A stretch of 64,000 bases of DNA, from the NCBI GenBank assembly GCA_028749115.1, contig JAQURD010000002.1, positions 209,402-273,401 of the forward strand, read 5' to 3'. This document shows, in pieces, positions 56,501 to 64,000 of this stretch (position 1 is the stretch's first letter; each line of letters opens with the position of its first letter). The stretch comes from Acidobacteriota bacterium. GTDB lineage: Bacteria; Acidobacteriota; Aminicenantia; Aminicenantales; Saccharicenantaceae. Under the pieces are notes generated by a model. It had not been told where the DNA came from, did not search any database, and saw only the letters and a program-made list of their open reading frames with translations. A program made the translations under genes and the position numbers.

Positions 56501-56616
56501 AGATCTGGTCAACCCTGGCTCTGGCCACTCTGGGTGGTCTGACTACTTCTGCCTTTTTTATTTTTCTGGTCACTCCTATTTTTTACTATGAGTTCAGCCG
56601 GAAGAAAAAAGAATAA
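53581..56616 (+). CDS. RND efflux permease, second subunit
   Basis: A 1,011-residue RND protein, a normal length. TM4 reads GFGMFVDNAIVVFENI, keeping one Asp of the AcrB pair and replacing the second by Asn; TM10 has GIVINNSIILVDHI. The N-terminus MKFFIDRPVATLMIYLAF is typical. Having one adaptor and two different pump genes resembles mdtABC, where two pumps form a mixed trimer, but independent homotrimers are equally possible. Substrates cannot be predicted. Confidence 0.92.
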   Translation: MKFFIDRPVATLMIYLAFLALGLYSLFHIQLELAPQEDFPQVDVVATWPGTSPEVVQTQVTSILEEAVLSVKGVRKLTSSSEIGRARLTVEYQPKTNLEIANLALREALGRTLADLPYGVKPVVEPYVPEDFRMRPFLTYTISGSYPLQTLRELVKDKLENGLGSINGVSKVEVSGGSDLNVRITLDQKKLKELGLHPYQIATALRDVLTVYPSARIGMGQEEYLLRVAISPRDIKDIDEIVITHLGGVPIRIKDVAEVRLEYADIYYLNRINRQPTIMLQVLKEKGKNTLQVAREVKNRLEAVKKNLPSDLIFRVVDDESEEIQKNLNSLYLLIVTITALIFLMIFVVIRHLLPSLLILSSVAFSTIISFNFIYLFKISMNMLTLGALALGFGMFVDNAIVVFENILRLRESGLEPMEAATRGAREVFTPILASTLTTIGVFFCFPFFQGRLRIYYLPLGIVMAIALLTSLLVSFSLIPALSPKLLFVRKRKPAKPGRLSVDKVLHFCLKHPVEIILIVGLITFGSYRLFKKNVVIGEFFRWYSKDRLTVTVRMPTGTRLEATDDLVKKFEEKAMAYPCEKIINTQVGRESAYLNITFPAEIEYSAHPYVLKDEMIRLATNFAGVSIGVYGFDPQGYYSSMGSSPFYDSAINFYGYNLKKLQDIAADLEARLRKNPRIGDIKSFTGKYFWGNISSTEYVLRLNQPALARYNLDPNYLTYQLQSLLAGTFGVPLQAIISDKERSIDLKFPEAENMDLTTLQEAELITISGQHLRLKDLITIEEKEIPSSIYRENQQFQMMVMWEFKGPYKAAENYRQAIFSSLSLPPGFSATMEYGYMMTGGEKAQLKFGIIAAFFIIFIILASLYESFIQPFIIMLSVPLSLVGVFLAFVIAGYPFDSSAYIGVILLAGIVINNSIILVDHINLTRKNSGLGLVDSIVKGSKERIRPVFMTTSTTVLGLLPMILIQLDSGQRQIWSTLALATLGGLTTSAFFIFLVTPIFYYEFSRKKKE

Positions 56617-56715
56617 GAGCCGGAATTTTTAGTCAGGCCTCCTTACCTCCAGCCGCTTTAAGTTATATAATTCAAGAGCTAAATTTATAAAGACAGAGAA
56701 AAAGGAGAATTACTC

Positions 56716-58062
56716 ATGTGGTGGGAAGACAAATTAGTCCGGACTTTAAGGTGCCGCCTGGAGCAAAAACCTGGAGTCCTCGGTGGCCTGTTGACTGTCT
56801 TAGGCTCAGAAAATGCCTATGTGGGTGAAATAAAAACCATCCACATGGGAATGAATTTCATGGTGAGAGACATCACTATTTTTGCTGATGACGAGGCTCA
56901 TCTCCAAAGAATAGTCAAAGCTGTCCAGACTTATCCAGTCGCAGAACTTTTAGAAGTCAGGGATGAGGTGCTGGAGATGCACCAGGGCGGCAAAATCGCT
57001 ATCCGCAGTCGCTATGAAATTAACAACATCAGTGTCCTCAGGAAAGTCTATACGCCCGGGGTAGCTGAAGTCAGTCTGCTGATTAAAAACAATCCGGCCT
57101 TAGCCCGGCGCTATACTGCCATCAGGCATCTGGTGGCAATAGTGACTGACGGCAGTGCTGTTCTCGGTCTAGGAGATGTCGGACCACTGGCCGCCATGCC
57201 GGTCATGGAAGGTAAAGCCAGCCTGATGGAAACTCTGACCGGGTTATCTGCCATGCCTATTTTACTCAATACCAAAGACCAGGATGAGATTGTGGATAGT
57301 GTCGTCAATTTGGCTCCGACTTTCAGTGCCATTCAATTGGAAGACATTTCGGCTCCACGCTGCTTTTATATCGAAGAAAAAATCCAGGGGAAACTTCAGA
57401 TTCCGGTCATGCATGATGATCAACACGGAACAGCTTGTGTCGTCACGGCGGCTATAATGAATATTTCCCGTCAGCTGGGCTGTGACCTGGCCCGGTGTGA
57501 AATTGGTATCATCGGTCTGGGTGCCGCCGGGCTGGCTATCTCTAAAATGCTGATGTTTTATCTTAACAAGCCAGTTCGCGGAGCTGACATTAATCCTGAG
57601 GCCAGCCAGAGGCTAAGAGAGGCTGGCGGGCTGATATCAGACCTGAACGAAATAATGGCCAGAAGCCAGGTTGTCATCGCCACGACTGGTGCTCCCGGTT
57701 TAATAAAAAAAGACATGGTCAGGAAAGGTCAGATAATTCTGGCCCTATCGAACCCCAATCCGGAAATAGAGCCGGAGCAGGCTCATAAGGCGGGAGCAGC
57801 TTTTGCTGCTGATGGCAAAACCATCAATAATGTCCTTGGCTTCCCTGGAATTTTCAGGGGAGCGGTGGATGCCAATGTTCCCAGGATTACCAGAGAAATG
57901 TTGATTGCAGCGGCCAGGGCCATTGCTGATTATGCACCAGCGGGCGAAATCGTGCCTGACCCGCTGGACAAAGGCTTGCACCGCAGTGTCGCCCGGGCTG
58001 TCGCCAGGGTAGCTCTGGAGCAAAAACTCAACCGGGATGACCTGACCGGTTATTTCGACTGA
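56716..58062 (+). CDS. NAD(P)-dependent malic enzyme with N-terminal ACT domain
   Basis: A 448-residue enzyme converting malate to pyruvate and CO2 with reduction of NAD(P). Residues about 9-85 form an ACT-like domain (LRCRLEQKPGVLGGLLTVLG), suggesting allosteric control by an amino acid or metabolite. The catalytic part shows KVYTPGVAEV, LGLGDVGPLAAMPVMEGK, EDISAPRCFYIEEK, HDDQHGTACVV and the dinucleotide motif GLGAAGLAI. Cofactor choice cannot be fixed by eye. It stands alone behind the RND operon; an AAGGAG site precedes the ATG. Confidence 0.93.
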   Translation: MWWEDKLVRTLRCRLEQKPGVLGGLLTVLGSENAYVGEIKTIHMGMNFMVRDITIFADDEAHLQRIVKAVQTYPVAELLEVRDEVLEMHQGGKIAIRSRYEINNISVLRKVYTPGVAEVSLLIKNNPALARRYTAIRHLVAIVTDGSAVLGLGDVGPLAAMPVMEGKASLMETLTGLSAMPILLNTKDQDEIVDSVVNLAPTFSAIQLEDISAPRCFYIEEKIQGKLQIPVMHDDQHGTACVVTAAIMNISRQLGCDLARCEIGIIGLGAAGLAISKMLMFYLNKPVRGADINPEASQRLREAGGLISDLNEIMARSQVVIATTGAPGLIKKDMVRKGQIILALSNPNPEIEPEQAHKAGAAFAADGKTINNVLGFPGIFRGAVDANVPRITREMLIAAARAIADYAPAGEIVPDPLDKGLHRSVARAVARVALEQKLNRDDLTGYFD

Positions 58063-58255
58063 TTATGTTCTATCCTGCCATGCTTTGACTGATATCTCTC
58101 TCGCTCCTTCTTCTCTGCTTCTTACCCGGTAAATCATGTTCAAAATAAACTGAATCTAAGATTTTGGAGAATCATAGTGCCTGGCCAGCTCTTTTCCTGA
58201 ATCATCATCTTTAAAGTAGTCCCTGCCATCTTTTTATATCTTTTCCATTACATTT

Positions 58256-58280
58256 TTGGCTAAAGAGCCAATCTTTATTT
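58256..58280 (+). terminator. Weak terminator-like hairpin downstream of the malic enzyme
   Basis: TTGGCT (58256-58261) pairs with AGCCAA (58266-58271) around a 4-base loop and is followed by TCTTTATTT. The stem is short and the tract interrupted. Confidence 0.35.
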
Positions 58281-58307
58281 GACAAGCAGCTAAAATTCAT
58301 TTATAAA
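58279..58307 (+). promoter_or_regulatory. Strong predicted promoter of the CBS-pair gene
   Basis: A consensus TTGACA (58279-58284) and TATAAA (58302-58307) with a perfect 17-base spacer. The transcript would carry a leader of about 90 bases. Confidence 0.7.
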
Positions 58308-58402
58308 AATCACGTTGGAAAGAGCCGTCCCAGGGGCAAAGATAGCAGCCAGGATTAGATGAAATATGTTATTTGATATCAAGCGATTCTGCAGGAGGGA
58401 GA

Positions 58403-58840
58403 ATGATCACTGTTAAGCAAATACTTGAGGAAAAAGGGCATGAGGTCTGGACAATTTCCCCGGAGGCCACAGTTTATGACGCACTCAAAGTCATGGCCGA
58501 TAAAGATATCGGGGCACTGATTGTTGTTGAAAATGACCAGGTGGTAGGCATTATCTCTGAAAGAGATTATGCCCGTAAAGTCATGCTCAAAGGAAAATCT
58601 TCACTTGATACCCCGGTTAAAGGCATCATGTCGACTGAGATTTATTATGTTGGGCCCGAGGTCACGGCCGAAGAATGCATGGCTCTGATGACAGAAAAAA
58701 GGATACGTCATTTACCGGTTATGGACAAAGGGAAGCTCACTGGAGTTATTTCAATTGGCGATGCGGTCAAATCCATCATTTCTACCCAGAAAGTGACCAT
58801 TGAGCATCTTCAGAACTATATTATGGGCAAATACCAGTAA
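58403..58840 (+). CDS. Tandem CBS domain protein
   Basis: A 145-residue cytosolic protein made of two CBS domains (about residues 7-60 and 72-130; typical IGALIVVENDQVVGIISERDYARKVML, cited in two parts: IGALIVVENDQVVGI and SERDYARKV). Such pairs bind adenine nucleotides or S-adenosylmethionine. The ATG at 58403 follows GGAGGG; the frame continues ten codons upstream without start signals. No fused effector; partner unknown. Confidence 0.9.
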   Translation: MITVKQILEEKGHEVWTISPEATVYDALKVMADKDIGALIVVENDQVVGIISERDYARKVMLKGKSSLDTPVKGIMSTEIYYVGPEVTAEECMALMTEKRIRHLPVMDKGKLTGVISIGDAVKSIISTQKVTIEHLQNYIMGKYQ

Positions 58841-58867
58841 CTTTTAAATTAAATAAGGCTCTCCAGA

Positions 58868-59290
58868 CTAAAAGAGGCCGGTGGAGCCGAAGCCTGCTTC
58901 TCCGCGTCTTGTCTCATCAAGAGTCTCTACTTCCACTGGCTCAGGCATTTCAACTGGCTGGATGAGCATCTGGGCAATTTTCATTCCGCTCGTTATAACA
59001 AAAGGCATCTGACTAAGATTAGTTAAAACGATCTTGACTTCCCCCCGGTAACCAGCATCAACCACACCGGCTAAACGATGAATCCCCTGAAGAGCCAGAC
59101 CGCTCTTATCCCAGATAAGGCCAGCATAGCCAAACGGAATAGCCATCTGCAGGCCAGTCGGAACAGCCATTGTTTCCCCCGGGCCTATGGTCATCGTTTG
59201 ACAGGAAAAAAGATCCAGGCCAGCGTCACCCGGATGATTGAAAACCGGCATCCTGGCTGCCTGATTTATTCTTTTGACTAAAATTTTCAT
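58868..59290 (-). CDS. dut: dUTP diphosphatase (dUTPase)
   Basis: It hydrolyses dUTP to dUMP, keeping uracil out of DNA and feeding thymidylate synthesis. It is 140 residues, the trimeric dUTPase length, with motifs HPGDAGLDLF (motif 1), WDKSGLA (motif 2), GVVDAGYRGEV (motif 3), MKIAQMLI (motif 4) and RRGEAGFGSTG at the C-terminus (motif 5). It begins 11 bases after nrdG ends, completing the nrdD-redoxin-nrdG-dut operon. Confidence 0.95.
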   Translation of the reverse strand: MKILVKRINQAARMPVFNHPGDAGLDLFSCQTMTIGPGETMAVPTGLQMAIPFGYAGLIWDKSGLALQGIHRLAGVVDAGYRGEVKIVLTNLSQMPFVITSGMKIAQMLIQPVEMPEPVEVETLDETRRGEAGFGSTGLF

Positions 59291-59301
59291 TTTTTCTCCT
59301 T

Positions 59302-60000
59302 TTAAATCCCTTCTACCCTGACCTCGTCAAAGTAGGGCTGAAGAAGCTCAGCCCAGGCTGAGAGCTGTTCGGGCGGGTAGGGCTTGATTTTTGAATAGTC
59401 AGGATCAATTGTCCTTTGCGGGAAAAATTGCTGAAGCTGGAAGGCTCTGGCCCCTTTTAACCAGCCACCTATAGTCAGTAAATCTTCTTCCTGGTGGAGG
59501 CCAGGCACAACTGTTGTTCTAAAAACATAGTCGAGCCGGGAATTTTCTATAATCCTGACGCTTTCCTCGATTTTTCCGACATCAACGGCCGCTTTAACCA
59601 CTTCCGGATAGCGGTTCAGAGGTGCCTTTATATCCATAGCCACAGCATCTACCAGACCTTCTTTAATAAGCTGGTCGAGCTTGTCCGGAAAGCTGCCATT
59701 GGTATCAATTTTTAATTTATAACCGCGATCTTTAATTATTCTGGCCAGAACTTCCAGGTCATCATGAAGAAGCGGCTCGCCTCCACTCAGGCATAACCCA
59801 TCGAGCCAGCCCTGCCTTGAATCAAGGTAGCTCAGAAAAAAGTTCAGGTCAAAGTCTGGCAGGCTCTCAGGATGCAGAACCAGGTCGGCATTATGACAGA
59901 AAGGGCAGCGGAAATTACAGCCGGGTAAAAAGACAGTTGAAGAGATATGCCCCGGAAAATCCTTCGAGGCAAACTTTTCTAAGCCCTTGATTTCAACCAC
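59302..60000 (-). CDS. nrdG: Anaerobic ribonucleotide reductase activating protein (radical SAM)
   Basis: A 232-residue radical SAM activase that installs the glycyl radical on NrdD. The iron-sulfur motif is CNFRCPFC at about residues 29-36 (CxxxCxxC) and the SAM-binding LSGGEPLLH follows at about 73. It is longer than the E. coli enzyme (154 residues) and closer to the pyruvate-formate-lyase-activase-like NrdG type of many anaerobes. It overlaps the glutaredoxin-like gene by 22 bases. Confidence 0.92.
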   Translation of the reverse strand: MVEIKGLEKFASKDFPGHISSTVFLPGCNFRCPFCHNADLVLHPESLPDFDLNFFLSYLDSRQGWLDGLCLSGGEPLLHDDLEVLARIIKDRGYKLKIDTNGSFPDKLDQLIKEGLVDAVAMDIKAPLNRYPEVVKAAVDVGKIEESVRIIENSRLDYVFRTTVVPGLHQEEDLLTIGGWLKGARAFQLQQFFPQRTIDPDYSKIKPYPPEQLSAWAELLQPYFDEVRVEGI

Positions 60001-60245
60001 TCCTCGAGCTCCTCAGGCAAATTCAAAGCCCTGGCCGGCACACCATTTTCTTCAATAATCAAGGTAGGAATAATGACCGCGCCTGATTTATCCCGGTGCA
60101 GAATCTTAATATAATCTCTGATCTTAGACCGGCCCTCTTTGGTGCTGACATCATATTCTACAGCCTCAAGCTGGCTGGCCCGAATAAATCCCTTTAACCT
60201 GTCACATTTAGAACAACCAGGAAGTGTGAACATTAGAAAATCCAT
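59979..60245 (-). CDS. Glutaredoxin/NrdH-like redoxin of the class III RNR operon
   Basis: An 88-residue thioredoxin-fold protein with the redox motif CSKC at residues 11-14 (TLPGCSKCDRLKGFI) and the cis-Pro in VIIPTLIIEENG. It lies between nrdD and nrdG. Some class III reductases use such an operon-encoded redoxin instead of formate as reductant, which is the likely role. The CSKC motif differs from the usual CPYC. Confidence 0.85.
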   Translation of the reverse strand: MDFLMFTLPGCSKCDRLKGFIRASQLEAVEYDVSTKEGRSKIRDYIKILHRDKSGAVIIPTLIIEENGVPARALNLPEELEEWLKSRA

Positions 60246-60308
60246 CTTTTGCTCCTCTTTTATCTTTAAAATTTATCACGTATCTAAAAATTGCTTTTTG
60301 ATTCTTAA

Positions 60309-62387
60309 TTATCCTATCTTGGTAAAAGTTGCCCGTTCTTCAAATTCCTGCTTTTTGCCGTCATTCCAGGTGCCTATTGGCCGCAAATAGCCAACAATTC
60401 TTGAATAGACTTCTGTTGCGCTGCCGCAATCCGGGCAGGTGCGGTGTTCACCCCGGATATAGCCATGACGTTCACAGACGCTAAAGGTCGGAGTAATGCT
60501 GAAATAAGGCAACCTGGTCTCAGCTATTTTTTGCACCAGCTGCCGGCAGGTCTGCCAGTCTATAGCTTCTGGCAGAAAAGCATGGAAAATTGTTCCGCCA
60601 GTATAAAGGGGCTGGATGTCTGCCTGGTGCTTTAAGGCATCAAAAATATCCCTGGTGGCATCAACATTGAGCTGGGTAGAGTTAGTCAAATAAGGGTGCT
60701 TATCAGTCCCAGAAGTATGAATATTCTTATATTTTTCACGGTCCAGCCTGGCCAGGCGGTAAGAAGTTGACTCAGCCGGAGAAGCCTCGAGGTTAAAAAG
60801 ATGCACGGTCTCTTCCTGAAAATCTTTCAGGACATCCCTCATGAAGTTCATCGTCTCTATGGTAAATTCCTTGCCTTCGGGTGTGCCTATTCCCTGACCT
60901 AAGAAATTCATACAGGCTTCATGCATTCCGCAAATGCCAATAGTTGAGAAATGATTTTCAAAATGTCCAAGATAGACTTTAGTATAAGGCATTAAACCGC
61001 GTTCGAGCATATTGTTGACCACTTCTCTTTTGGTTTCGAGGGCCTCTTTTGCCAGAGTCATCATTTCTCTGAGCTTGCCGAAAAATTCTTCTTTTGATTT
61101 AGCTTCATAACCGATGCGGTTCAAGTTGATGGTGACGACACCGATTGAGCCGGTCTGGTCGCCAGCTCCCCACATGTTCCCGGGGCGCCTTTTTAGTTCC
61201 CTCATATCAAGGTTCAGCCGGCAGCACATGGCTCTGATATCACCTGGATTGAGGTTGGTCCCAATATAATTCTGAAAATAAGGGATGCCATACTTAGCCG
61301 TAGCCTCAAACAATAATCTGGCGTTAGGGCTGTTCCAGTCAAAATCCTTGGTGAGGTTATAAGTGGGTATGGGAAAAGTAAAGACCCGACCTTTCTGGTC
61401 ACCCTCTATCATCAATTCGAGAAAAGCCCGGTTAATCAGATCCATTTCAGCCTGATAATCGCCATAGCAGGAGTCAAGCTCTTTTCCTCCCACAATTGCT
61501 TTTTTGTTTTTGAGGTCTTCGGGCACTGTCCAGTCAAAAGTTAAATTGGAAAAGGGAGTTTGCCAGCCCCAGCGGGAGGGAACATTCAAGCCAAAAACGA
61601 GCTTTTGAACGTCCTGTTTTACCTGTTCATAGGTGAGATGGTCAGCCCTGATGAAAGGAGCCAGAAAAGTATCAACGCTCGAAAAAGCCTGGGCTCCTGC
61701 AAACTCGGCCTGCATCGTGCCGATAAAATTGACCATGTGCAGGGTAGCCGTCTCCAGGTGCCTGGCCGGGTGGGAGTGAACCTGATTGGGCACATGGCCA
61801 AACCCCCGGCGGAGCAAATTTTCCAGCGACCAGCCGGCACAGTAGCCGACAATCGGGTAAGAGAGATCATGAATATGAAATTGCCCGGTCTGATGAGCTT
61901 TTTTTATCCGTTCTGAATATAAATTATTAAGAGCAAAATTGGCCAGCACTTCACCCGAAATTCTGGCATTAAGCCCGGAGAAGCTGACCTGGCCCTCATT
62001 ACTGTTTTCACGGACTTTCCAGTCCTGGTCATTAATATAATCTTTAATTAATCGCTCCAGATTAAGGCCAGTTTCCCTGGCTTCTCGGATAGTTTTATGT
62101 TTTTCCCGGTAAAGAATATATGATTTGGCAACCTCATGATAGCCCTGTTTCATCAGGACCATCTCGACTATATCCTGAATCTGTTCAACCGAGGGGCTGG
62201 TGTAATCACCAAATTTTTCCTCCAGCATGAAGACGACAATATCAGAAATATGCTGAGCTTCCATCAAATCATCAATTTCCTGAGAACACATGGCTTTATA
62301 AATCGCCCTGGTAATTTTTTCCTGGGTAAAATCAACAATTGAGCCATCACGTTTTTTAATCCTGGCAATTTTGTTATTTTTGACCAT
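60309..62387 (-). CDS. nrdD: Anaerobic (class III) ribonucleoside-triphosphate reductase
   Basis: A 692-residue glycyl-radical enzyme making dNTPs without oxygen. The ATP-cone allosteric domain covers about residues 6-100. The catalytic barrel follows (SLENLLRRGFGH, CCRLNLDMRE, GICGMHEACMNFLG). The C-terminus has a zinc site with CERHG and CPDCG and the radical loop RIVGYL, with the radical Gly at 666. GGAGG lies before the ATG. It opens the operon and is preceded by paired NrdR-box-like sites. Confidence 0.96.
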   Translation of the reverse strand: MVKNNKIARIKKRDGSIVDFTQEKITRAIYKAMCSQEIDDLMEAQHISDIVVFMLEEKFGDYTSPSVEQIQDIVEMVLMKQGYHEVAKSYILYREKHKTIREARETGLNLERLIKDYINDQDWKVRENSNEGQVSFSGLNARISGEVLANFALNNLYSERIKKAHQTGQFHIHDLSYPIVGYCAGWSLENLLRRGFGHVPNQVHSHPARHLETATLHMVNFIGTMQAEFAGAQAFSSVDTFLAPFIRADHLTYEQVKQDVQKLVFGLNVPSRWGWQTPFSNLTFDWTVPEDLKNKKAIVGGKELDSCYGDYQAEMDLINRAFLELMIEGDQKGRVFTFPIPTYNLTKDFDWNSPNARLLFEATAKYGIPYFQNYIGTNLNPGDIRAMCCRLNLDMRELKRRPGNMWGAGDQTGSIGVVTINLNRIGYEAKSKEEFFGKLREMMTLAKEALETKREVVNNMLERGLMPYTKVYLGHFENHFSTIGICGMHEACMNFLGQGIGTPEGKEFTIETMNFMRDVLKDFQEETVHLFNLEASPAESTSYRLARLDREKYKNIHTSGTDKHPYLTNSTQLNVDATRDIFDALKHQADIQPLYTGGTIFHAFLPEAIDWQTCRQLVQKIAETRLPYFSITPTFSVCERHGYIRGEHRTCPDCGSATEVYSRIVGYLRPIGTWNDGKKQEFEERATFTKIG

Positions 62388-62485
62388 TTGAGCCTCCTTC
62401 TATTTTTCTCGAATTTCATTCATAATGTTCTCCCGGAAAGCCCTTTTTATGTTATTATTAGAAGCAGAAGGTATAAAGTATTGAA

Positions 62486-62501
62486 AAACAATATCTTGAG
62501 T
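62486..62501. promoter_or_regulatory. NrdR-box-like operator, proximal
   Basis: AAACAATATCTTGAGT agrees with the NrdR consensus ACACWATATATWGTGT at 13 of 16 positions. Its start is 32 bases from that of the second site at 62518, the classical NrdR spacing of about three helical turns. Confidence 0.65.
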
Positions 62502-62517
62502 CATAATAAGGTCTTGG

Positions 62518-62533
62518 ATACTAAATATTGTGC
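62518..62533. promoter_or_regulatory. NrdR-box-like operator, distal
   Basis: ATACTAAATATTGTGC agrees with the NrdR consensus at 13 of 16 positions. Paired with 62486-62501 at 32-base spacing upstream of nrdD, it predicts repression by NrdR when dNTP pools are full. Confidence 0.65.
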
Positions 62534-62544
62534 CTTCGAGACTC

Positions 62545-62574
62545 AATATAATTCCAGTCAAAGCCAGATGTCAA
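62545..62574 (-). promoter_or_regulatory. Candidate promoter of the nrdD operon
   Basis: On the minus strand TTGACA (62569-62574) and TATATT (62545-62550) are 18 bases apart. The start point would lie just upstream of the NrdR boxes. Confidence 0.4.
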
Positions 62575-62609
62575 GTCAATTCTAAGAAAAATTTTTATCA
62601 GGGGGAAAA

Positions 62610-63014
62610 ATGCTTAAGCTGGACATTATGACCACTAAGAAAGAAGAATTAATTGATATAACTCAAAGAGTCACCGGCGCAATAAAAGCCACTCAAATCA
62701 AAAAAGGAACAGCCGTTATCTATGTTCCACACACTACCTGCGGGCTGACCATTAACGAAAAAGCCGACCCGGACGTCGCTGCCGACATCCTGCTGGCCTT
62801 AAAAAAAGCGGTGCCTGATAGTCTGCCCTATGCTCATCTGGAAGGAAACTCAACTGCTCATATCAAGGCTTCTGTTATGGGCAGTTCGCTCCAGATTATG
62901 GTTGAAGACGGAGAACTCCAGCTCGGCCGGTGGCAGGGAATCTTTCTGGCTGAATTTGATGGACCAAGAAAAAGGGAGATCTGGATCCAGGCTAATGAGG
63001 ATAGCCTGTTCTAA
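62610..63014 (+). CDS. YjbQ family protein (UPF0047)
   Basis: A 134-residue protein with the family signatures IDITQRV, VIYVPHTTCGLTINE and the C-terminal LGRWQGIFLAEFDGPRKREI. The conserved His in PHTTC and Glu in NE form the presumed active site. Members have been named secondary thiamine-phosphate synthase from complementation data, and the natural function is uncertain. It is divergent from nrdD with a GGGGG site six bases before the ATG. Confidence 0.9.
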   Translation: MLKLDIMTTKKEELIDITQRVTGAIKATQIKKGTAVIYVPHTTCGLTINEKADPDVAADILLALKKAVPDSLPYAHLEGNSTAHIKASVMGSSLQIMVEDGELQLGRWQGIFLAEFDGPRKREIWIQANEDSLF

Positions 63015-63043
63015 TTTACTTAAGTCGAGCTTGAGATGACCAG

Positions 63044-64000
63044 CTAATAAAGCACCGGGGGTGTTACTGTCTTCTGCCTCGCCGCTTCCAATCTTCCACC
63101 CTCACGGGAGTCAGCTTTCTTTAAAAGATAGGAAAAGACAAGACCGACTAAACCCAGGCTGGCAAACATTAAAGAAGAAGCGGTATAAGAATGAGTTAAA
63201 TCCCGGAGATAGCCATTTAACAGGGGGAAAAGTCCAAGGCCGATATTCTGAATAGCTGTCATTACACCGAAAGCCGTCCCTGTTCTCTCTTCCTTGACGA
63301 CCAGCGGCACTGATGGCCAGAGAGCAGCTGGTACCAGGACGAAGGCCAGCCCCAGAAAAATCATAGGATAAGCCGGATAAATATTAGTTAAGCCCATTAA
63401 AAGATGGCAGGGGATAAGTATCAAAGAGCCAAGAATCATCAGGCTGGCTCGCCGGCCAAGGCGATCAATCAGCCGGCCAGCAAAAGGAGCAAAAATCATT
63501 GAAGCAAAAATGATAATTGAGCTGATTCCACCAGCAGTACTGAACATGTGCAGGAAATTATTAAAGACCTGAGCTAAAAATCCGTCGGAGGAAGAAGCTG
63601 CTCTGGCTATCCCCCATTTATCAACAAAGAAATCCGTGGACAGGGCAGTAAACGGGAAAATAGCTGAATAAAAAGTAAAGCAGAGGGCAGTAATATACCA
63701 GAAAGTTGGTTTATATTCTTTAATCTCTTTGATTTTGATTTTTTCGGTTACATTCTCTTTTTTAAGCTTTAAGACTTTTTCCCCTGGTTTATCCAGCACC
63801 ACATAAAAAATATTCCCAAGGAGAGACAGGCCGCAGGCTAGAACTGCCGCCAGCAGGGCATAGCGAAAGCCGCCAAAATAACTGGTGATAAGCTCACCGG
63901 TATTAAAGGCAAAAAGAGAGCCCAGGCGGCTGACAGTTAAAGTCACACCGAAAGAAAAAGCCAGTTCTTTATTCTTAAACCAGCGGGCCAGCATGGCACT
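63044..64000 (-). CDS. MFS transporter, C-terminal part (cut by window edge)
   Basis: The frame stays open to the window edge; 318 codons are visible and the gene must start beyond 64000. The visible part holds about nine transmembrane helices, including the A-motif-like ARWFKNKELAFSFG and RLIDRLGRRASLMILG (the half-repeat signature of the second bundle). It resembles oxalate/formate or sugar-type MFS carriers of about 400-450 residues. Substrate unknown. It converges with the YjbQ gene. Confidence 0.88.
   Translation of the reverse strand, partial: SAMLARWFKNKELAFSFGVTLTVSRLGSLFAFNTGELITSYFGGFRYALLAAVLACGLSLLGNIFYVVLDKPGEKVLKLKKENVTEKIKIKEIKEYKPTFWYITALCFTFYSAIFPFTALSTDFFVDKWGIARAASSSDGFLAQVFNNFLHMFSTAGGISSIIIFASMIFAPFAGRLIDRLGRRASLMILGSLILIPCHLLMGLTNIYPAYPMIFLGLAFVLVPAALWPSVPLVVKEERTGTAFGVMTAIQNIGLGLFPLLNGYLRDLTHSYTASSLMFASLGLVGLVFSYLLKKADSREGGRLEAARQKTVTPPVLY

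Noticed and set aside
1..64000. Frequent GGCCAG/CTGGCC words in genes and gaps
   Set aside because: They look like a genome-wide codon and composition habit (Leu-Ala and Gly-Gln codons), not a discrete repeat or uptake signal; counts would be needed to say more.
1..64000. CRISPR arrays, prophage genes, tRNA and rRNA genes
   Set aside because: No regularly spaced repeats, phage structural genes, tRNA T-loop motifs or rRNA segments were seen in the gaps.

Overview
The window reads as chromosomal DNA of a Gram-negative-type (diderm), probably anaerobic bacterium. Outer-membrane beta-barrels, a lipoprotein, a periplasmic substrate-binding protein and RND efflux genes argue for two membranes. A class III (glycyl radical) ribonucleotide reductase with its activase and a membrane pyrophosphatase argue for an anaerobic, energy-limited life. 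Several secreted peptidases (M14, M28 twice, M19) suggest peptide use. The mix of DUF3943, DUF5916/CBM9 and SBBP-repeat proteins would fit the Acidobacteriota/Aminicenantota neighbourhood. That placement is an inference from gene content; no rRNA or tRNA gene was found to anchor it.

Layout. 1-7.9 kb: an outer-membrane DUF3943 protein, then a housekeeping run ftsH - small unknown - cdaA - ybbR/cdaR - glmM - pdxJ (protein quality control, c-di-AMP, amino-sugar precursor and vitamin B6 synthesis). 8.3-20.3 kb: a stand-alone GGQ release-factor-like protein, an M14 peptidase, an EIIA-PTS/zinc-ribbon fusion, two M28 peptidases, the pyrophosphatase HppA, a DUF72 protein and an unknown membrane protein. 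Two copies of a structured ~180-bp repeat lie upstream of the M14 and DUF72 genes. 20.5-24 kb: a poly-gamma-glutamate operon (pgsB-pgsC-pgsW, minus strand) preceded by a leader with two terminator-like hairpins. 24-30.4 kb: a translationally coupled minus-strand operon of oligopeptide-type binding protein, sensor kinase and sigma-54 response regulator, with a receiver-only protein downstream and an M19 dipeptidase upstream. 30.8-35.9 kb: a lipid-flavoured group (VTT/DedA-like protein, diacylglycerol-kinase-like lipid kinase, NAD-dependent epimerase, CPBP protease, PAP2/Aur1 phosphatase) and an OsmC protein.

36-48.6 kb: three outer-membrane beta-barrel proteins, a Kef-type antiporter, a decayed insertion sequence, a CBM9/DUF5916 outer-membrane protein, a membrane protein with a degenerate HD-GYP domain and a large SBBP beta-propeller surface protein. 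49-56.6 kb: an RND efflux operon with one adaptor and two different pump proteins. 56.7-58.8 kb: an ACT-domain malic enzyme and a CBS-pair protein. 58.9-62.4 kb: an anaerobic dNTP operon nrdD - glutaredoxin-like - nrdG - dut, read leftwards, with two NrdR-box-like sites upstream at the canonical spacing. The window closes with a YjbQ protein and the C-terminal part of an MFS transporter cut by the edge.

No CRISPR array, prophage, tRNA or rRNA was recognised. The points most worth a second look are the structured dispersed repeat, the pgs leader, the EIIA/zinc-ribbon fusion, the binding protein-kinase-regulator operon, the degenerate HD-GYP protein and the variant active-site motif in CdaA.
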